Of a DNA stretch of 64,000 nucleotides, positions 41,283 through 50,211 are shown piece after piece. The notes under the pieces are model-generated. The model was not told the DNA's origin and did not search any database. It saw only the letters and a program-made list of their open reading frames with translations. Positions within the stretch are counted from its first letter, which is position 1. Each line of letters starts with the position of its first letter. Both the position numbers and the translations under genes were made by a program. The stretch is from Armatimonas rosea. GTDB taxonomy: Bacteria > Armatimonadota > Armatimonadia > Armatimonadales > Armatimonadaceae. The DNA is taken from assembly GCF_014202505.1 (NCBI RefSeq), contig NZ_JACHGW010000010.1:1-64000 (forward strand), given 5' to 3'.

Positions 41283-41854
41283 AGACGCTTTTTAGGTACG
41301 TGCTTGAGGGCGACGGTAAGCAGTAGCTCCGACGAGCCGATGCAGTCGCTCTGGCGGTTGCCCTTAGCTTCTCGCTCCAGCTCCTTGAAGAGCGCCTCGT
41401 CGAGCTCGCCGCTTGGCGTGACCCCGATCTGGTGCTTGACGAGAAGCTCCAGAAGTTGCTCCCCACCCATGAGGCGAATGGGCAGGATGGGTAGGCAGAG
41501 CCCTACTGCATCAATGGACTTGGAGATGGGGCCACTGGTGATGAGAACGGCTTCGGCAGCGCTTACCCGAATGGCAGCACCACGCAGCTCGTCGGCATGG
41601 CGCTGAAAGATGCGCGAGTCCTTATCAAACTGCTTTGCCTGAATGACAATGCGACGGGGGTAGAGACCGCCGGGCAGAGTTGCCGTGAGGTCGTAGCCAC
41701 CGCCCTTGTTTCGCCCTTTCCAGTCGGTTCGGCCTGCGAGCTGAACGTCTTGGTAGCCAAGGCGAGTTAGGAGAAGGGAGAGTAGTCTTAGGTAGGCATC
41801 GAAAGGGAGCCTCAGCAGTCGTTGCTGGAGTTTGTTTGGGATAGGCAAGTTCAT
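41279..41854 (-). CDS. Mrr-type restriction endonuclease
   Basis: A 191-residue nuclease-fold protein: FDAYLRLLSLLLTRLGYQDVQL, GGGYDLTATL and RRIVIQAKQFDKDSR give the Asp and Gln-Ala-Lys of the Mrr catalytic core. The C-terminal 60 residues are variable. There is no accompanying methylase apart from the solitary one at 38076. It probably acts on modified or foreign DNA and is coupled to the membrane hydrolase gene by a four-base overlap. Confidence 0.78.
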   Translation of the reverse strand: MNLPIPNKLQQRLLRLPFDAYLRLLSLLLTRLGYQDVQLAGRTDWKGRNKGGGYDLTATLPGGLYPRRIVIQAKQFDKDSRIFQRHADELRGAAIRVSAAEAVLITSGPISKSIDAVGLCLPILPIRLMGGEQLLELLVKHQIGVTPSGELDEALFKELEREAKGNRQSDCIGSSELLLTVALKHVPKKRL

Positions 41855-41872
41855 GAAATATCAGTTAAATGG

Positions 41873-42421
41873 TCAGACCAGGTGGGTTGGGTCAGCTTCG
41901 AGGCGGGACCACTCCCCTGGTTTTGTGTTGTCTCCTATCGAAATTGGTTTGTAATGCGTGGAGATTGGAATCTCTCCCATAGCGATTGGTTTTGTTTTTG
42001 ACCAATCTCCCGGCTTTTGGTGCCTCCACTGGGGCTTGAGCCTGTCCGTGCACTCGTTCCATGCCTCAGATGGTAGACAGCCCTGACATCCCATCAGAGA
42101 GCAGGTAGACGCCGTTGGGTAGCTCCCATTTGTGGAGAAGATCTCCTCTAGAGGAATCCTCAGGCGACTTCTTTTCTGGATGGCTCGGCAGATGAGCTGG
42201 GCAGTGAAGTAGCTTGGCTCTAGCTTCCCCCGAACGATGCGGGAGATAGCGTTCTGAGAGAGTTCCGTATCGCTGGCGAGCCGTGCCTTAGGAGCGATGG
42301 AGTAGTACGGGACATGGATCAGAACAGCCCGCAGGCGATTAAAGGCAAGTAGCGGCGGTGGCTCTTGAGGTGGGGTTGGTTGTGATGCCAATTTTGGCAT
42401 GAGAACTCGTGGTCTGGGCAT
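41873..42421 (-). CDS. XRE-like regulator with Cys cluster
   Basis: A 182-residue DNA-binding protein. The HTH is APKARLASDTELSQNAISRIVRGKLEPSYFTAQLICRAI. A Cys motif, CSLMGCQGCLP, follows and may bind metal or an Fe-S cluster, which suggests redox sensing. The C-terminus has two GEIPIS/KPISIGD-like repeats. The start at 42421 is chosen because MPRPRVLMPKL matches the Pro-rich opening of the regulator at 37780; the frame is open to 42580. It is the first gene of the leftward operon and likely regulates it. Confidence 0.6.
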   Translation of the reverse strand: MPRPRVLMPKLASQPTPPQEPPPLLAFNRLRAVLIHVPYYSIAPKARLASDTELSQNAISRIVRGKLEPSYFTAQLICRAIQKRSRLRIPLEEIFSTNGSYPTASTCSLMGCQGCLPSEAWNECTDRLKPQWRHQKPGDWSKTKPIAMGEIPISTHYKPISIGDNTKPGEWSRLEADPTHLV

Positions 42422-42648
42422 GGGTACAGACGGGTTAGGGATAAGGGAAAGGCTCCTTTTGGGGAGCCAGTGTCTTGCGCGCGACTTGCCTATCTTGCCC
42501 GAATAGATACCGAACATGCAACGAGGCTGAACCTGTTGAGGCTCTTTGTCGCCCATCGAGGCATTCGATTGGAGCTCCACAAACGCCTTTAGATTTTCGG
42601 GGTGTTTAGGCTTGGTTCAGCCACGTTGCATATCTCCGCAAACTCTCT

Positions 42649-43416
42649 ATGATGTCTCCGCTCGGGCTTAGCTCTATCCCCAGGGTAGGGCTTGCTGAGA
42701 CACCACAAAAAGGAGGCCATACCCCCTTGGCCCGATCCCCAACATCAAAAACGAGGCGCTCCTCAGCAGGAGGCAAGCGCTACACGACCTTCGCGCCTGG
42801 CGAGCTTGAGAAGGCTCTAAAAGCCCTCGCCCTCAAAACAGGCGTTGTCGCCGACGTGCCCAACTCGTGGGAAGTCAAGCGCCACAACCCGCTACACCAT
42901 CGCTGGTATGACTGCCCCGTCACCTACCCCGATGGCACCCAAGGTACCTGCCACTACACGCGGCAAGGCCCCAGGTGGCATATCTTCCGCTGTGACTATG
43001 GTGGCGGTCAGCTCCCCTATGCCTACCACATGGACGAGCTGGGCCGTGATGCCGCCAGCATCGAGGCGATGGCTCAGGAGAAAGCTGTGGTCGCGTTTCG
43101 ATATGCCATCGTCGAGGAGCAGCGCCTAGCGAGGCGCATCCAGCCACCACACGGGAGCAAGGGCGACCCGAGTCGCTACCAGATCCCAATCAAGCGGCTC
43201 AAGGTCGTGGCAGGCAAGTACGCCCTCTGCGCTCCGCTGGGCGACAAGATGGTTCCTGCGGCGTTTGGTCTCTACGACACGCTGGAGGCGGCACACGCCG
43301 CTTGGAAGGAGCTGGGCAAACCTGGTCTGTCTATCGCCATTGCCTGTCGGTGGACGCGTCGCTGGGAGCCTCTACGCTTCAACTGGCCTCTCGGAGAATA
43401 CACCGTGACACTCTGA
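42649..43416 (+). CDS. Unknown protein
   Basis: A 255-residue protein, divergent from the regulator at 42421. After a basic, low-complexity start it has KRYTTFAPGELEKALKALALKTGV, then HHRWYDCPVTYPDGTQGTCHYTRQG and WHIFRCDYGGGQLPYAYHMDEL. The aromatic- and Cys-rich middle may bind nucleic acid or metal, but no family is recognised. The exact start is uncertain because the first 40 residues look unstructured. Confidence 0.6.
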   Translation: MMSPLGLSSIPRVGLAETPQKGGHTPLARSPTSKTRRSSAGGKRYTTFAPGELEKALKALALKTGVVADVPNSWEVKRHNPLHHRWYDCPVTYPDGTQGTCHYTRQGPRWHIFRCDYGGGQLPYAYHMDELGRDAASIEAMAQEKAVVAFRYAIVEEQRLARRIQPPHGSKGDPSRYQIPIKRLKVVAGKYALCAPLGDKMVPAAFGLYDTLEAAHAAWKELGKPGLSIAIACRWTRRWEPLRFNWPLGEYTVTL

Positions 43417-43826
43417 TCTTGTGCCCTTGGCAACTTTGCTGAGGGCTTTTCTTCTATCACCCTAGAAAGTTGTCTCAAAAGTCTGGAGGGGGCCGAGGAA
43501 TTGGCCGGGTCTTCCGCACTTTTGGTGATGGCCTACTACCGGTTGAGTTTTCCCACAAGAATCTTCTACAGGCAGTAGCTCTAAACCGATTTTCGCCAAA
43601 TGTTCGGGAGAGCCAATTGGCCCCTTGATTTAGAGATGGGTTTTGGTTCACGTCCAGAGGTGGGGGGAGCAACATCTGCCTACCCCACTTGCACCGTCTC
43701 ACAAAGGAAGGACTCATGGAGATTGATGAGTCCTTCTTCGGCCATCTACTTGACAGGAATCTCTACTGTTTTCTGGAAAACTCCCTGCTCAACCGAGTGG
43801 GGTGAGTAGCGTTGACAGGTTTGCCT
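43417..43826. other. Spacer with possible transposase remnant
   Basis: About 410 bases without a full gene. At 43716-43805 a frame opens MEIDESFFGHLLDRN and stops after 29 codons. EIDESFFG is the catalytic-site signature of IS1595/ISXO2-type transposases, so this may be a relic. The rest shows no gene or strong repeat. Confidence 0.45.
43716..43805 (+). pseudogene. Possible IS1595-type transposase fragment
   Basis: A 29-codon frame begins MEIDESFFGHL, matching the E-x-DESYFG signature around a catalytic Asp of ISXO2-like transposases. What follows does not continue the domain. The match is short and could be chance. Confidence 0.3.
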
Positions 43827-45182
43827 TCAAGTGGCAACAAACATTCCGTGCGAAGGTCTAGGTTGGAGTTTTTCATCGATATTCTTAATTGCATAGTAGG
43901 ATTCCTTGGAATTTTTGCCCACAGCATTCGATGTATAAACATATAATATCACCATGAATATTCCTCCCCAATATGCCATATTATTAGAAATAGGTGTAAA
44001 GTACCCCGAAATAACATAGAGAATGAAGATCGGCAAGAGTATCGGATTAACATCTGTATAGTGATAAGGATCTGGCGTGCCTAACTGGATACATCGTTTT
44101 ATCCAGTTGGCACGGTATGACACCTGGCGGAAGCGCGGATCGGTTGATTTCATACTATGTTTTTCATCAGACAATCTCATGAAGAGATTTTGAGCTCTTA
44201 CCTTCCATTTGTCATTATCTAGGAAATCGGGATGCCTCATGGCAATGGAATCTGCCATTGCTTCCGCAGTGCCAGGTGCGATATCGGCTTCCAACTTGTC
44301 CGCGTAAAATCGAAGAAAGCTAGCAATTATGACCGCGATAACCGATATATCGGATCCGATACTCCGCTGAAAACAAGCAAGCGCGATTGACCCCCATATC
44401 ACAGGATTCATCGTTATTCGGTTGAGAGGATGTGCCAGATCCCATCGGAGTCGTCGCAAATTGATCTGTAATCCGTCATAGGAGCCATGAGCCAACTCGT
44501 GATACAGCTGGAACCGTTGAGCATCGTTGAGATCGGCTATTGAATTCTCGACAAATATCAAGCTGGGATATTTCAAGAGGGGAAATGCAATGGCAGCACC
44601 AGCCAATTCACTGGGGTTTTTACAGATATAACGAAACACTCGGATTGGCTTTTCGAGTGATGCCCCAGACAAACCTATAATACCGGCCGCACCTGTAATA
44701 TTGGCCGCGCGAACCCAGGCTGATTGATTTGTCGCTTTGCGTTGGAGAACTTCAAAAGATTTTAATAATTCCTGCGGTACATCGATCTCCTCAAACTCGT
44801 ATTTGCTGTTAGCATCTAAGATCCCTGAAAGTAAATACGAGGATTGTCGTTTAGTATGTTCTGAATTACATAATGACTCCAAATGTATTAGCATCCCTGT
44901 CAATATAAGGAAGATAGCTATCCACCCATCCCTCAGTCCGATAATCGGTATCGACACGAGAAAAGTGAGGCACCCAAAGACAAAAAAGAAGCGGGTAATT
45001 ATGAGTACAACCAGCCCTACGGCTAGAAACCACGGTGCTTCCCGCATTGCAGCTCCCATGGAATAGGCGAGCAAAGGAAGGATCGTAGCTGGGACAAAGA
45101 ACGTTAAGATTCTTGCGACTTCCTTGATGCTTGTGTCCTGAGCCGCAGGAATCGGTCGTCTACCTGCGGCTGGCGGGCTCAT
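43827..45182 (-). CDS. Membrane zinc metallopeptidase
   Basis: A 451-residue integral membrane protein with about eight hydrophobic segments, some paired at each end. A cytosolic loop holds a gluzincin motif RFQLYHELAHGSYD (HELAH near residue 227-231); EAMADSIAMRHP near 304 supplies a likely third ligand, as in M48-type ExxAD helices. It therefore looks like a membrane-embedded protease. It does not match HtpX or CAAX proteases in overall order. Its ATG overlaps the stop of the small membrane gene upstream (ATGA), forming a coupled pair. Confidence 0.7.
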   Translation of the reverse strand: MSPPAAGRRPIPAAQDTSIKEVARILTFFVPATILPLLAYSMGAAMREAPWFLAVGLVVLIITRFFFVFGCLTFLVSIPIIGLRDGWIAIFLILTGMLIHLESLCNSEHTKRQSSYLLSGILDANSKYEFEEIDVPQELLKSFEVLQRKATNQSAWVRAANITGAAGIIGLSGASLEKPIRVFRYICKNPSELAGAAIAFPLLKYPSLIFVENSIADLNDAQRFQLYHELAHGSYDGLQINLRRLRWDLAHPLNRITMNPVIWGSIALACFQRSIGSDISVIAVIIASFLRFYADKLEADIAPGTAEAMADSIAMRHPDFLDNDKWKVRAQNLFMRLSDEKHSMKSTDPRFRQVSYRANWIKRCIQLGTPDPYHYTDVNPILLPIFILYVISGYFTPISNNMAYWGGIFMVILYVYTSNAVGKNSKESYYAIKNIDEKLQPRPSHGMFVAT

Positions 45183-45532
45183 CTTTGCACCTGTTCAATA
45201 ATATCTTTGATTCGGTCAATTACTATTTGCGGCGTCGACTCGTCGATACGAGAGTTAATATCCTCTATGATTGCCGCTGTCTTTTCTTTACCCTCAAGCT
45301 TGCTTAACTTCTTGTAAAGCTGAAATGCCCAACGCGCAATGCGCATTGTCCAAAGCAAAATGAGAAGAGAGGCAAAATAAGCATCTTGATTGTCTCCTTT
45401 TGGCACATTCAGGCTTTCACTTACAGGTCTCTCATCCTCGATAAGCTCCGAAAGAGCAATCCAATTACGCTCAGAAAGCATTTCCGCATGCTGTGGCCAA
45501 AAAAATTCGGCAATCTCGCGTTCAAAAGTCAT
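45179..45532 (-). CDS. Small membrane-associated partner of the metallopeptidase
   Basis: A 117-residue protein starting MTFEREIAEFFWPQHAEML. A single hydrophobic stretch (AYFASLLILLWTMRIARWAF) is followed by a charged coiled region (YKKLSKLEGKEKTAAIIEDINSRIDES). No family is recognised. The four-base overlap with the metallopeptidase gene indicates that the two proteins function together, perhaps as regulator, sensor or substrate of the protease. Confidence 0.65.
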   Translation of the reverse strand: MTFEREIAEFFWPQHAEMLSERNWIALSELIEDERPVSESLNVPKGDNQDAYFASLLILLWTMRIARWAFQLYKKLSKLEGKEKTAAIIEDINSRIDESTPQIVIDRIKDIIEQVQR

Positions 45533-45665
45533 GTTAGTCCTCTCTAATCATCTTATCCCATAGTGTCAAGGCGCCAATGGCAAAAGGGCGCGACTACTTT
45601 GACACCGTTACGGGTGTTAATCGTAATACCAATAATGGTCGTTTTCGAGACTGGCAGGGCAGCTA

Positions 45666-46055
45666 CTAGGCTGCCCTGAAGGTTATCGCTCCCACCTCGT
45701 TCACATCGATAGCTAGGGCTCCAGAGAGCACCCCATCGAGAAGAGCCTGGTTCACCCCAAGGGCTATCTGACGCTCCGCAGCGTTCTCAGTTTTGGCTCG
45801 GCGTACACGGGTGGTAAGCGCCTTCAGCTCGGCGGCTTCTGCATGAACACCACGCGCCCAGGTCACGACAGCAAGCGCCTCTTCTTGGGTGGCTCCACGC
45901 TCACCACGAGACTTCAGTAGGGACTCGATCAGAATCTGTCCCTGAGCATTATGATCCACCGTTGTAGAACGGCGGCGGCGGCGCACTATCGGAGCGGCCA
46001 CGGCCTCGGCTGTTGCTTCTGTACCCTCTGTCGCTGCTTTAGGTCGTCTTCCCAT
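45666..46055 (-). CDS. Unknown basic protein
   Basis: A 129-residue protein opening MGRRPKAATEGTEATAEAV with a basic patch IVRRRRRSTTVDHN, then a helical middle (GERGATQEEALAVVTWARGVHAEAAELKALTTRVRRAK) and a short beta-like end. It resembles DNA- or RNA-binding accessory proteins in composition only. A CAGGGCAGC/GCTGCCCTG hairpin at 45655-45678 overlaps its stop codon and may be the terminator. It diverges from the DUF932 operon. Confidence 0.6.
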   Translation of the reverse strand: MGRRPKAATEGTEATAEAVAAPIVRRRRRSTTVDHNAQGQILIESLLKSRGERGATQEEALAVVTWARGVHAEAAELKALTTRVRRAKTENAAERQIALGVNQALLDGVLSGALAIDVNEVGAITFRAA

Positions 46056-46363
46056 CTCTCAAACTCCTTGATTTTGGCGAGATCACCCACGGAGAAGTGG
46101 TTCATCACCCGCCCAATTTTGACACTTTATACCTGATCTCAATCCAAACGGCGATAGCCCTCAAATCTGTTATTTTCAGTGCCTTTCTACTAAAGCTGAG
46201 AGGTTTAGTTCAGTCTCGTTGGAGATTTTCCCCAAGTCCATTACTCTTGCCTGGCGCGGCGAGGCAACGCCTCTCCACCAAATCCAAAGAGGCCCCACGC
46301 CGCGTGAATCTTTACAATCACCCCCTTCCCCAACTTTGGGGAAACTTGAAAGGAAACTCTCCC
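46056..46363 (+). promoter_or_regulatory. Leader of the DUF932 operon
   Basis: This 308-base gap contains TACAAT at 46313-46318 and a TTCCCC/GGGGAA hairpin at 46326-46343 between that hexamer and the ATG at 46364. AAAGGAAA follows as a ribosome site. The hairpin could control translation. Nothing else is evident. Confidence 0.4.
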
Positions 46364-47401
46364 ATGAACCTCGATGAGGTCTGCGACCGCGTGAGCGCAG
46401 ACGATGCAGGTAAGCACGATCACCTCGTAGCTATCCATGAAGTCTCCATGCAGCACGGACGCCTCTATTGGCCTGGTGCTGATGACGATGGTTTCGGCTT
46501 TGCCCTCTCCCCCTGGGCGATGGGCCAAGCCTGTACCAAGCTCGGAATGCCTGCCGCCTACTTCGGGCGTTGCCCCAAGGAGCTGCAAGATACCCAGTGG
46601 AATTTTTGGAAAGGCATTCCCGAGGAGCTACGCAAGAAAGCTGGTGGTGATGGTGGGCAACAGTGGACCATCCGAGCCAAGAACTCGGAGGTACGCGGCG
46701 TGCTCTCTGCTCGCTACGAGAAGCTCGATAACCGTCAGCTCCTGAACGCTCTCTTGCCAGCCATCGCGGGAAGCGGCCACGAAGTGAAGCTCTTTGACCT
46801 AACCAGCGAGAGCCTCCACCTGCGCCTGATTGATCCTCGCATGTCTCGGCTTGCCCTACCTGGAGACCCACTCATCGTTGCGATCCATATCGCAAACAGT
46901 GAAGTAGGACTTCGGGCCGTGACGGTGGACGCCTGCATCTTCAGGGAAGTCTGCACCAACGGTATGGTTCGCAAGATCGCGGGGCGAAGTATGCTCAAGC
47001 AGCGGCATATACATGTCGTGGGTGAGCAGTTCGTTCCTCTTTTGCAAGATGCCATCGCGCAAGCTCGGCTTGTCGCGGCGGCCTTCATCGAGCAGATGAT
47101 CCTCTCTACCAAGACCATCGTTCCTGACCCAGCCCGTGCTATCGAAGTGCTGGCGGATGCCTGGAAGCTCTCCAAGCAGACCGCCGAGTACATCAAGTTC
47201 GGGCTGTACGGCGAGACGCATCAGGACACGCTCTACGGGCTAGTAAATGCCGTTACCAACGCCGCTCAGCGGTTGTCGGTGGAAGGGCGCTACGAGCTTG
47301 AAACGCTGGCGAGTGTCCTTATCGACACAACCAGCGAGAGCCGAGCCGACCAGGCGCTACGCACCCGGATTCTCTCCCCCAAAGGAGGGCTACTCGTGTG
47401 A
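46364..47401 (+). CDS. DUF932 (phage/plasmid-like) protein
   Basis: A 345-residue DUF932-type protein. It has FALSPWAMGQACTKLGMPAAYFGRCPKEL, then WTIRAKNSEVRGVLSARYEKLDNRQLLNAL and ACIFREVCTNGMVRKIAGRSMLKQRHIH. The family is common on plasmids, phages and ICEs; its role is not established. The ATG at 46364 has AAAGGAAA upstream and opens MNLDEV. The same leader and MNLDE start appear at 47892. It overlaps the next gene by four bases and heads the operon. Confidence 0.82.
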   Translation: MNLDEVCDRVSADDAGKHDHLVAIHEVSMQHGRLYWPGADDDGFGFALSPWAMGQACTKLGMPAAYFGRCPKELQDTQWNFWKGIPEELRKKAGGDGGQQWTIRAKNSEVRGVLSARYEKLDNRQLLNALLPAIAGSGHEVKLFDLTSESLHLRLIDPRMSRLALPGDPLIVAIHIANSEVGLRAVTVDACIFREVCTNGMVRKIAGRSMLKQRHIHVVGEQFVPLLQDAIAQARLVAAAFIEQMILSTKTIVPDPARAIEVLADAWKLSKQTAEYIKFGLYGETHQDTLYGLVNAVTNAAQRLSVEGRYELETLASVLIDTTSESRADQALRTRILSPKGGLLV

Positions 47402-47769
47402 GTGCCGTTTCCCCCACGATAGATAAGCGGCTCGCCGCCGTCTGCCAGCGCCTCCGTGGACTGGCAGCAGAGATCGAGGAGAAATGGCACTTTGGTGTCG
47501 TGCATCTCTTTACCGAGCAGCACGTCATTCAAGCGCACAGAGGGTGGCGTATAGAAGTCCCCGTTCCCGAGCTAGACGACTACATCGGCCAGCCCGAGGA
47601 CGGAGAGCTCGTACCGCTGCCTCTGGGCATCGAGGAGACCTCCCTGATGCTTAGGCGGGTCGTGGAAGAGTGCAAGGGAGTACGAGGCATCACCTCGCCC
47701 TGTGCTCCTAACCCCGAGTTGCTCCAGGACATTCTTGATCTCCTCAAGCGACAGCCAATAGTGGGATAG
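47398..47769 (+). CDS. Unknown small protein
   Basis: A 123-residue protein starting at GTG overlapping the previous stop (GTGA). It has AVCQRLRGLAAEIEEKWHFGVVHLFTEQHVIQAHRGWRIEVPVPELDDYI and ends in a helical region. No family is recognised. It is coupled to the DUF932 gene. Confidence 0.65.
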   Translation: MSAVSPTIDKRLAAVCQRLRGLAAEIEEKWHFGVVHLFTEQHVIQAHRGWRIEVPVPELDDYIGQPEDGELVPLPLGIEETSLMLRRVVEECKGVRGITSPCAPNPELLQDILDLLKRQPIVG

Positions 47770-47891
47770 ATTTCCCAGATCACACACTTCTACTCTGGGA
47801 TCACACACTAAATCCCTACCTTACGGGCCATGCCGCCCATGAGATGGGACTTCATGGCATGGCCCCTTCACCAAAGAAAGGACACCTCCCC

Positions 47892-48260
47892 ATGAACCTA
47901 GACGAGGCGAGGCAACTTGCCAACGTCAACAAGCGGGCGCAGCGGCTCTTCGAGGACGGATACCGAATCCGCTCCCTCGACGGGAACCTGCACCTGATTC
48001 ACACACAGCATGGAGCCACCTACACCCTCAACCGAGCTGAAGGAAGCTGCACCTGCCCGTTCTTCACCAAGAACAGCGGGCGATACTCCTGCAAGCATGT
48101 TTTAGGATTCAAGAAGCTCCTCATCACTCAGCGCTTCCACTTGGCGAGTCTATCGGCTCGCTGGGAGACTCATGAGCAAGCGGCCACCATCGAGCAGGTG
48201 CTCCTGAGCGCGTCTCGTGCCCTGTCCGCTCGTCTGGAGGTACCACTGTGTCTCTCCTGA
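47892..48260 (+). CDS. SWIM zinc-finger protein
   Basis: A 122-residue protein with a SWIM motif, CTCPFFTKNSGRYSCKHVLGF (CxC...CxH), which binds zinc and contacts nucleic acid or protein. The ATG at 47892 follows AAAGAAAGGACACCTCCCC. The leader and first residues MNLDEA echo the DUF932 gene, showing local duplication of an expression signal. It is the only member of the operon with a clear gap (122 bases) before it. Confidence 0.82.
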   Translation: MNLDEARQLANVNKRAQRLFEDGYRIRSLDGNLHLIHTQHGATYTLNRAEGSCTCPFFTKNSGRYSCKHVLGFKKLLITQRFHLASLSARWETHEQAATIEQVLLSASRALSARLEVPLCLS

Positions 48261-48451
48261 CAATCTCCCGCTACAAGGGCGGGAGGCACTGGGCGGTACG
48301 TGAAGCCGACACGGGCACTATCGTCGTCGTGGCAGTCTACCGAAAGGGCGCTGCCGAAGTTGTGCGGAGGCTCACGGGACAAGTCCCCGAGCCCACCAAG
48401 CGCAAACGACGCGAGACGTTCGTCTACGAGGCCAAGGGAGAAACCACATGA
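48248..48451 (+). CDS. Unknown small protein
   Basis: A 67-residue basic protein starting at GTG (48248), overlapping the SWIM gene by 13 bases: SLLTISRYKGGRHWAVREADTG, VVVAVYRKGAAEVVRRL, ending TKRKRRETFVYEAKGETT. It is beta-rich with a basic tail and overlaps the next ATG by four bases. Function unknown. Confidence 0.6.
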   Translation: MSLLTISRYKGGRHWAVREADTGTIVVVAVYRKGAAEVVRRLTGQVPEPTKRKRRETFVYEAKGETT

Positions 48452-48741
48452 GCGCCTACCAGCGGCCCATCAAGTTCTCTCTGGGCAAGGTCTATGTCAC
48501 CCAAGCCGCAGTCGAGGCCCTGATCCGCAATGAGGAGGAGCTCATGCACCTACTCAAGCGGCATCGGGAAGGCGACTACGGAGCGGAGATGTGCTACGAC
48601 GACCGAGTCGTAAACGAGGAATCCATCAAGCGCGGAGGGCGCGTTCTCTCCAGCTACACGCTCAAGGATAAGACAGTCATCTGGATCATCACGAGCGCAG
48701 GCTGGCAAGAAAGCGTCGCCATGGTCAGGGAGGATTACTGA
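48448..48741 (+). CDS. Unknown small protein
   Basis: A 97-residue protein starting at the ATG overlapping the previous stop. It opens MSAYQRPIKFSLGKVYVTQAAVEAL and has LLKRHREGDYGAEMCYDD followed by GGRVLSSYTLKDKTVIWIITS. This resembles the short plasmid-type proteins of about 90 residues that precede ParB-like genes, but I cannot name the family. Two bases separate it from the next gene. Confidence 0.62.
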   Translation: MSAYQRPIKFSLGKVYVTQAAVEALIRNEEELMHLLKRHREGDYGAEMCYDDRVVNEESIKRGGRVLSSYTLKDKTVIWIITSAGWQESVAMVREDY

Positions 48742-48743
48742 AA

Positions 48744-49202
48744 ATGTCCTCTCCCACAACCAAGCAGATTCCCAAAGTGATCGAGTTGAATCTGAGTGAT
48801 CAGGTCTTCACCTTCACTGACGCGACCGGCACAGAGTGGCACTGGAACGCCTCCAAGGGCTATCGGCTTATCGAGCAAGCTCCCCGCGAAGCTTTAGAGT
48901 TGCACCCGAGCGACCACGGGATAGACCTGGTGCACCTTCGCCACCGCTACCCCGACCTCGACGAGCAGTATGCACGGACGGTCGATCTGTCCAAGCCCAT
49001 TCTGTTCCTTCCCTTCCATGATGGCACCTCGGTGCTCATTGATGGCTGGCATAGGTTGGCTCGTTGCGTGATGGAAGGCATTCCCTTCCTCCCCTGCTAC
49101 GAGCTCACCCCACAGGAAGCCCAGCAGGTGCTCGTCATGAAGATTCCGCCACGCCCCAAGCTGGCACCGATGGACACCAAGAAAGGACGGCGAAAGCCTT
49201 GA
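48744..49202 (+). CDS. ParB-like nuclease-fold protein
   Basis: A 152-residue protein whose C-terminal half is ParB/sulfiredoxin-like: ILFLPFHDGTSVLIDGWHRLARCVMEGIPFLPCYELTPQEAQQV. DGWHRL corresponds to the G-x-HR-type motif of ParB N-terminal domains, which bind CTP or act as nucleases in relatives. The N-terminal half is specific to this gene. Its stop overlaps the next start (TTGA). Confidence 0.75.
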   Translation: MSSPTTKQIPKVIELNLSDQVFTFTDATGTEWHWNASKGYRLIEQAPREALELHPSDHGIDLVHLRHRYPDLDEQYARTVDLSKPILFLPFHDGTSVLIDGWHRLARCVMEGIPFLPCYELTPQEAQQVLVMKIPPRPKLAPMDTKKGRRKP

Positions 49203-49657
49203 AAGAAGGAACGGCCTTACATGAGGCCACTGACCGTGAGGCGCTTATCGCCTCCAAGACTCTTGAGTACGGAGCCTTTGGCGACGTGATCCTCAGAGAA
49301 GATCTCTTTGGCCACACCTACCTGTGGAACGTCGGGCACGCTGCCCACATTGTCACCACAAGCAAGAGACCAGAGAGCCCACTGGTTCTAGCAGACTACA
49401 GCATCACAGAGGAGCTTTGTCGGCAGTGGCGACCAGACATGGATGAGGGACGGGCGATGAGCCTTGACCTCACCGTGCCACACATCGTCGCAACGCTGGA
49501 AGATCGAACCGTGATTCTGTGCTGCTGGATGCGGCTTTTCAGAGCGGTGCGCGAGGGAGTCTTAGAGCTTCCCGCCTACTGGCTCAGCGTCGAGGACGCG
49601 GAAGGCTGTCTGGTCTTTCACCTTGCACCCGAGCAATCGGAAGGAGGGGACTCGTGA
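49199..49657 (+). CDS. Degenerate ParB-like paralogue
   Basis: About 152 residues from a TTG start at 49199, which overlaps the previous stop. AAAGGACG lies upstream. The C-terminal half repeats the previous protein's layout (PHIVATLEDRTVILCCWMRLFRAVREGVLELPAYWLSVEDAEG), but DGWHRL has become CCWMRL, so the Asp, Gly and His of the motif are lost. It may be a non-catalytic partner of its neighbour. Overlaps the next gene by four bases (GTGA). Confidence 0.68.
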   Translation: MKEGTALHEATDREALIASKTLEYGAFGDVILREDLFGHTYLWNVGHAAHIVTTSKRPESPLVLADYSITEELCRQWRPDMDEGRAMSLDLTVPHIVATLEDRTVILCCWMRLFRAVREGVLELPAYWLSVEDAEGCLVFHLAPEQSEGGDS

Positions 49658-50211
49658 AGAAGACACTGGATCAGCGCTTCGAGCTGGAAGACAGCAAGCA
49701 GCGCAAGGCCGATTGTCGGGTTCGGGTCTTCGTACCCGTGCCTGATGAGCAGATGTCCGAGGCGGTCGTGCTGGTGAGCTGGGCACCACAAGTGCCCGAC
49801 TTTCCCACTGGCCCCTGGCTGGAGACCATCGTCACTAGCTTCCGTGGTGGCCTGGCCGACGTGCAGAGTGAGCTGGACTTCCTGCTCATCGAGCACTATG
49901 CGGGTCGCAAGTACCAAATGGGTAGCATCCTGATGGACTTCGACGAGGAGCTGGGCTTGGTGCTCTTTAAGAACACCGTGCCCAACTGCAACAGCCCCGC
50001 CACTAATCTACGGACAGGACGGCGCAAGCCCAAGGCGGCAGACAATGCCCCTGCGGTGCGCGAGCGTCGCCTGCTCCACTGGACTCCCCTTTGCCGTGAG
50101 GCGGTCGAGGATGTAGTGGGCGAGTCGCTAGATTCCCCAGTGCCACCTGAAGCTCTTACTGACAGCTCCGAGATCACCTATACGGTTCTGGAGAGGTTGG
50201 TAGCAGCTTGA
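49654..50211 (+). CDS. Unknown protein
   Basis: A 185-residue protein starting at GTG overlapping the previous stop. Features are KKTLDQRFELEDSKQRKADC, an acidic middle (VSWAPQVPDFPTGPWLETIVTSFRGGLADVQSELDFLLIEH) and a Pro-rich tail. No family is recognised. It overlaps the following TTG start by four bases. Confidence 0.62.
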   Translation: MKKTLDQRFELEDSKQRKADCRVRVFVPVPDEQMSEAVVLVSWAPQVPDFPTGPWLETIVTSFRGGLADVQSELDFLLIEHYAGRKYQMGSILMDFDEELGLVLFKNTVPNCNSPATNLRTGRRKPKAADNAPAVRERRLLHWTPLCREAVEDVVGESLDSPVPPEALTDSSEITYTVLERLVAA

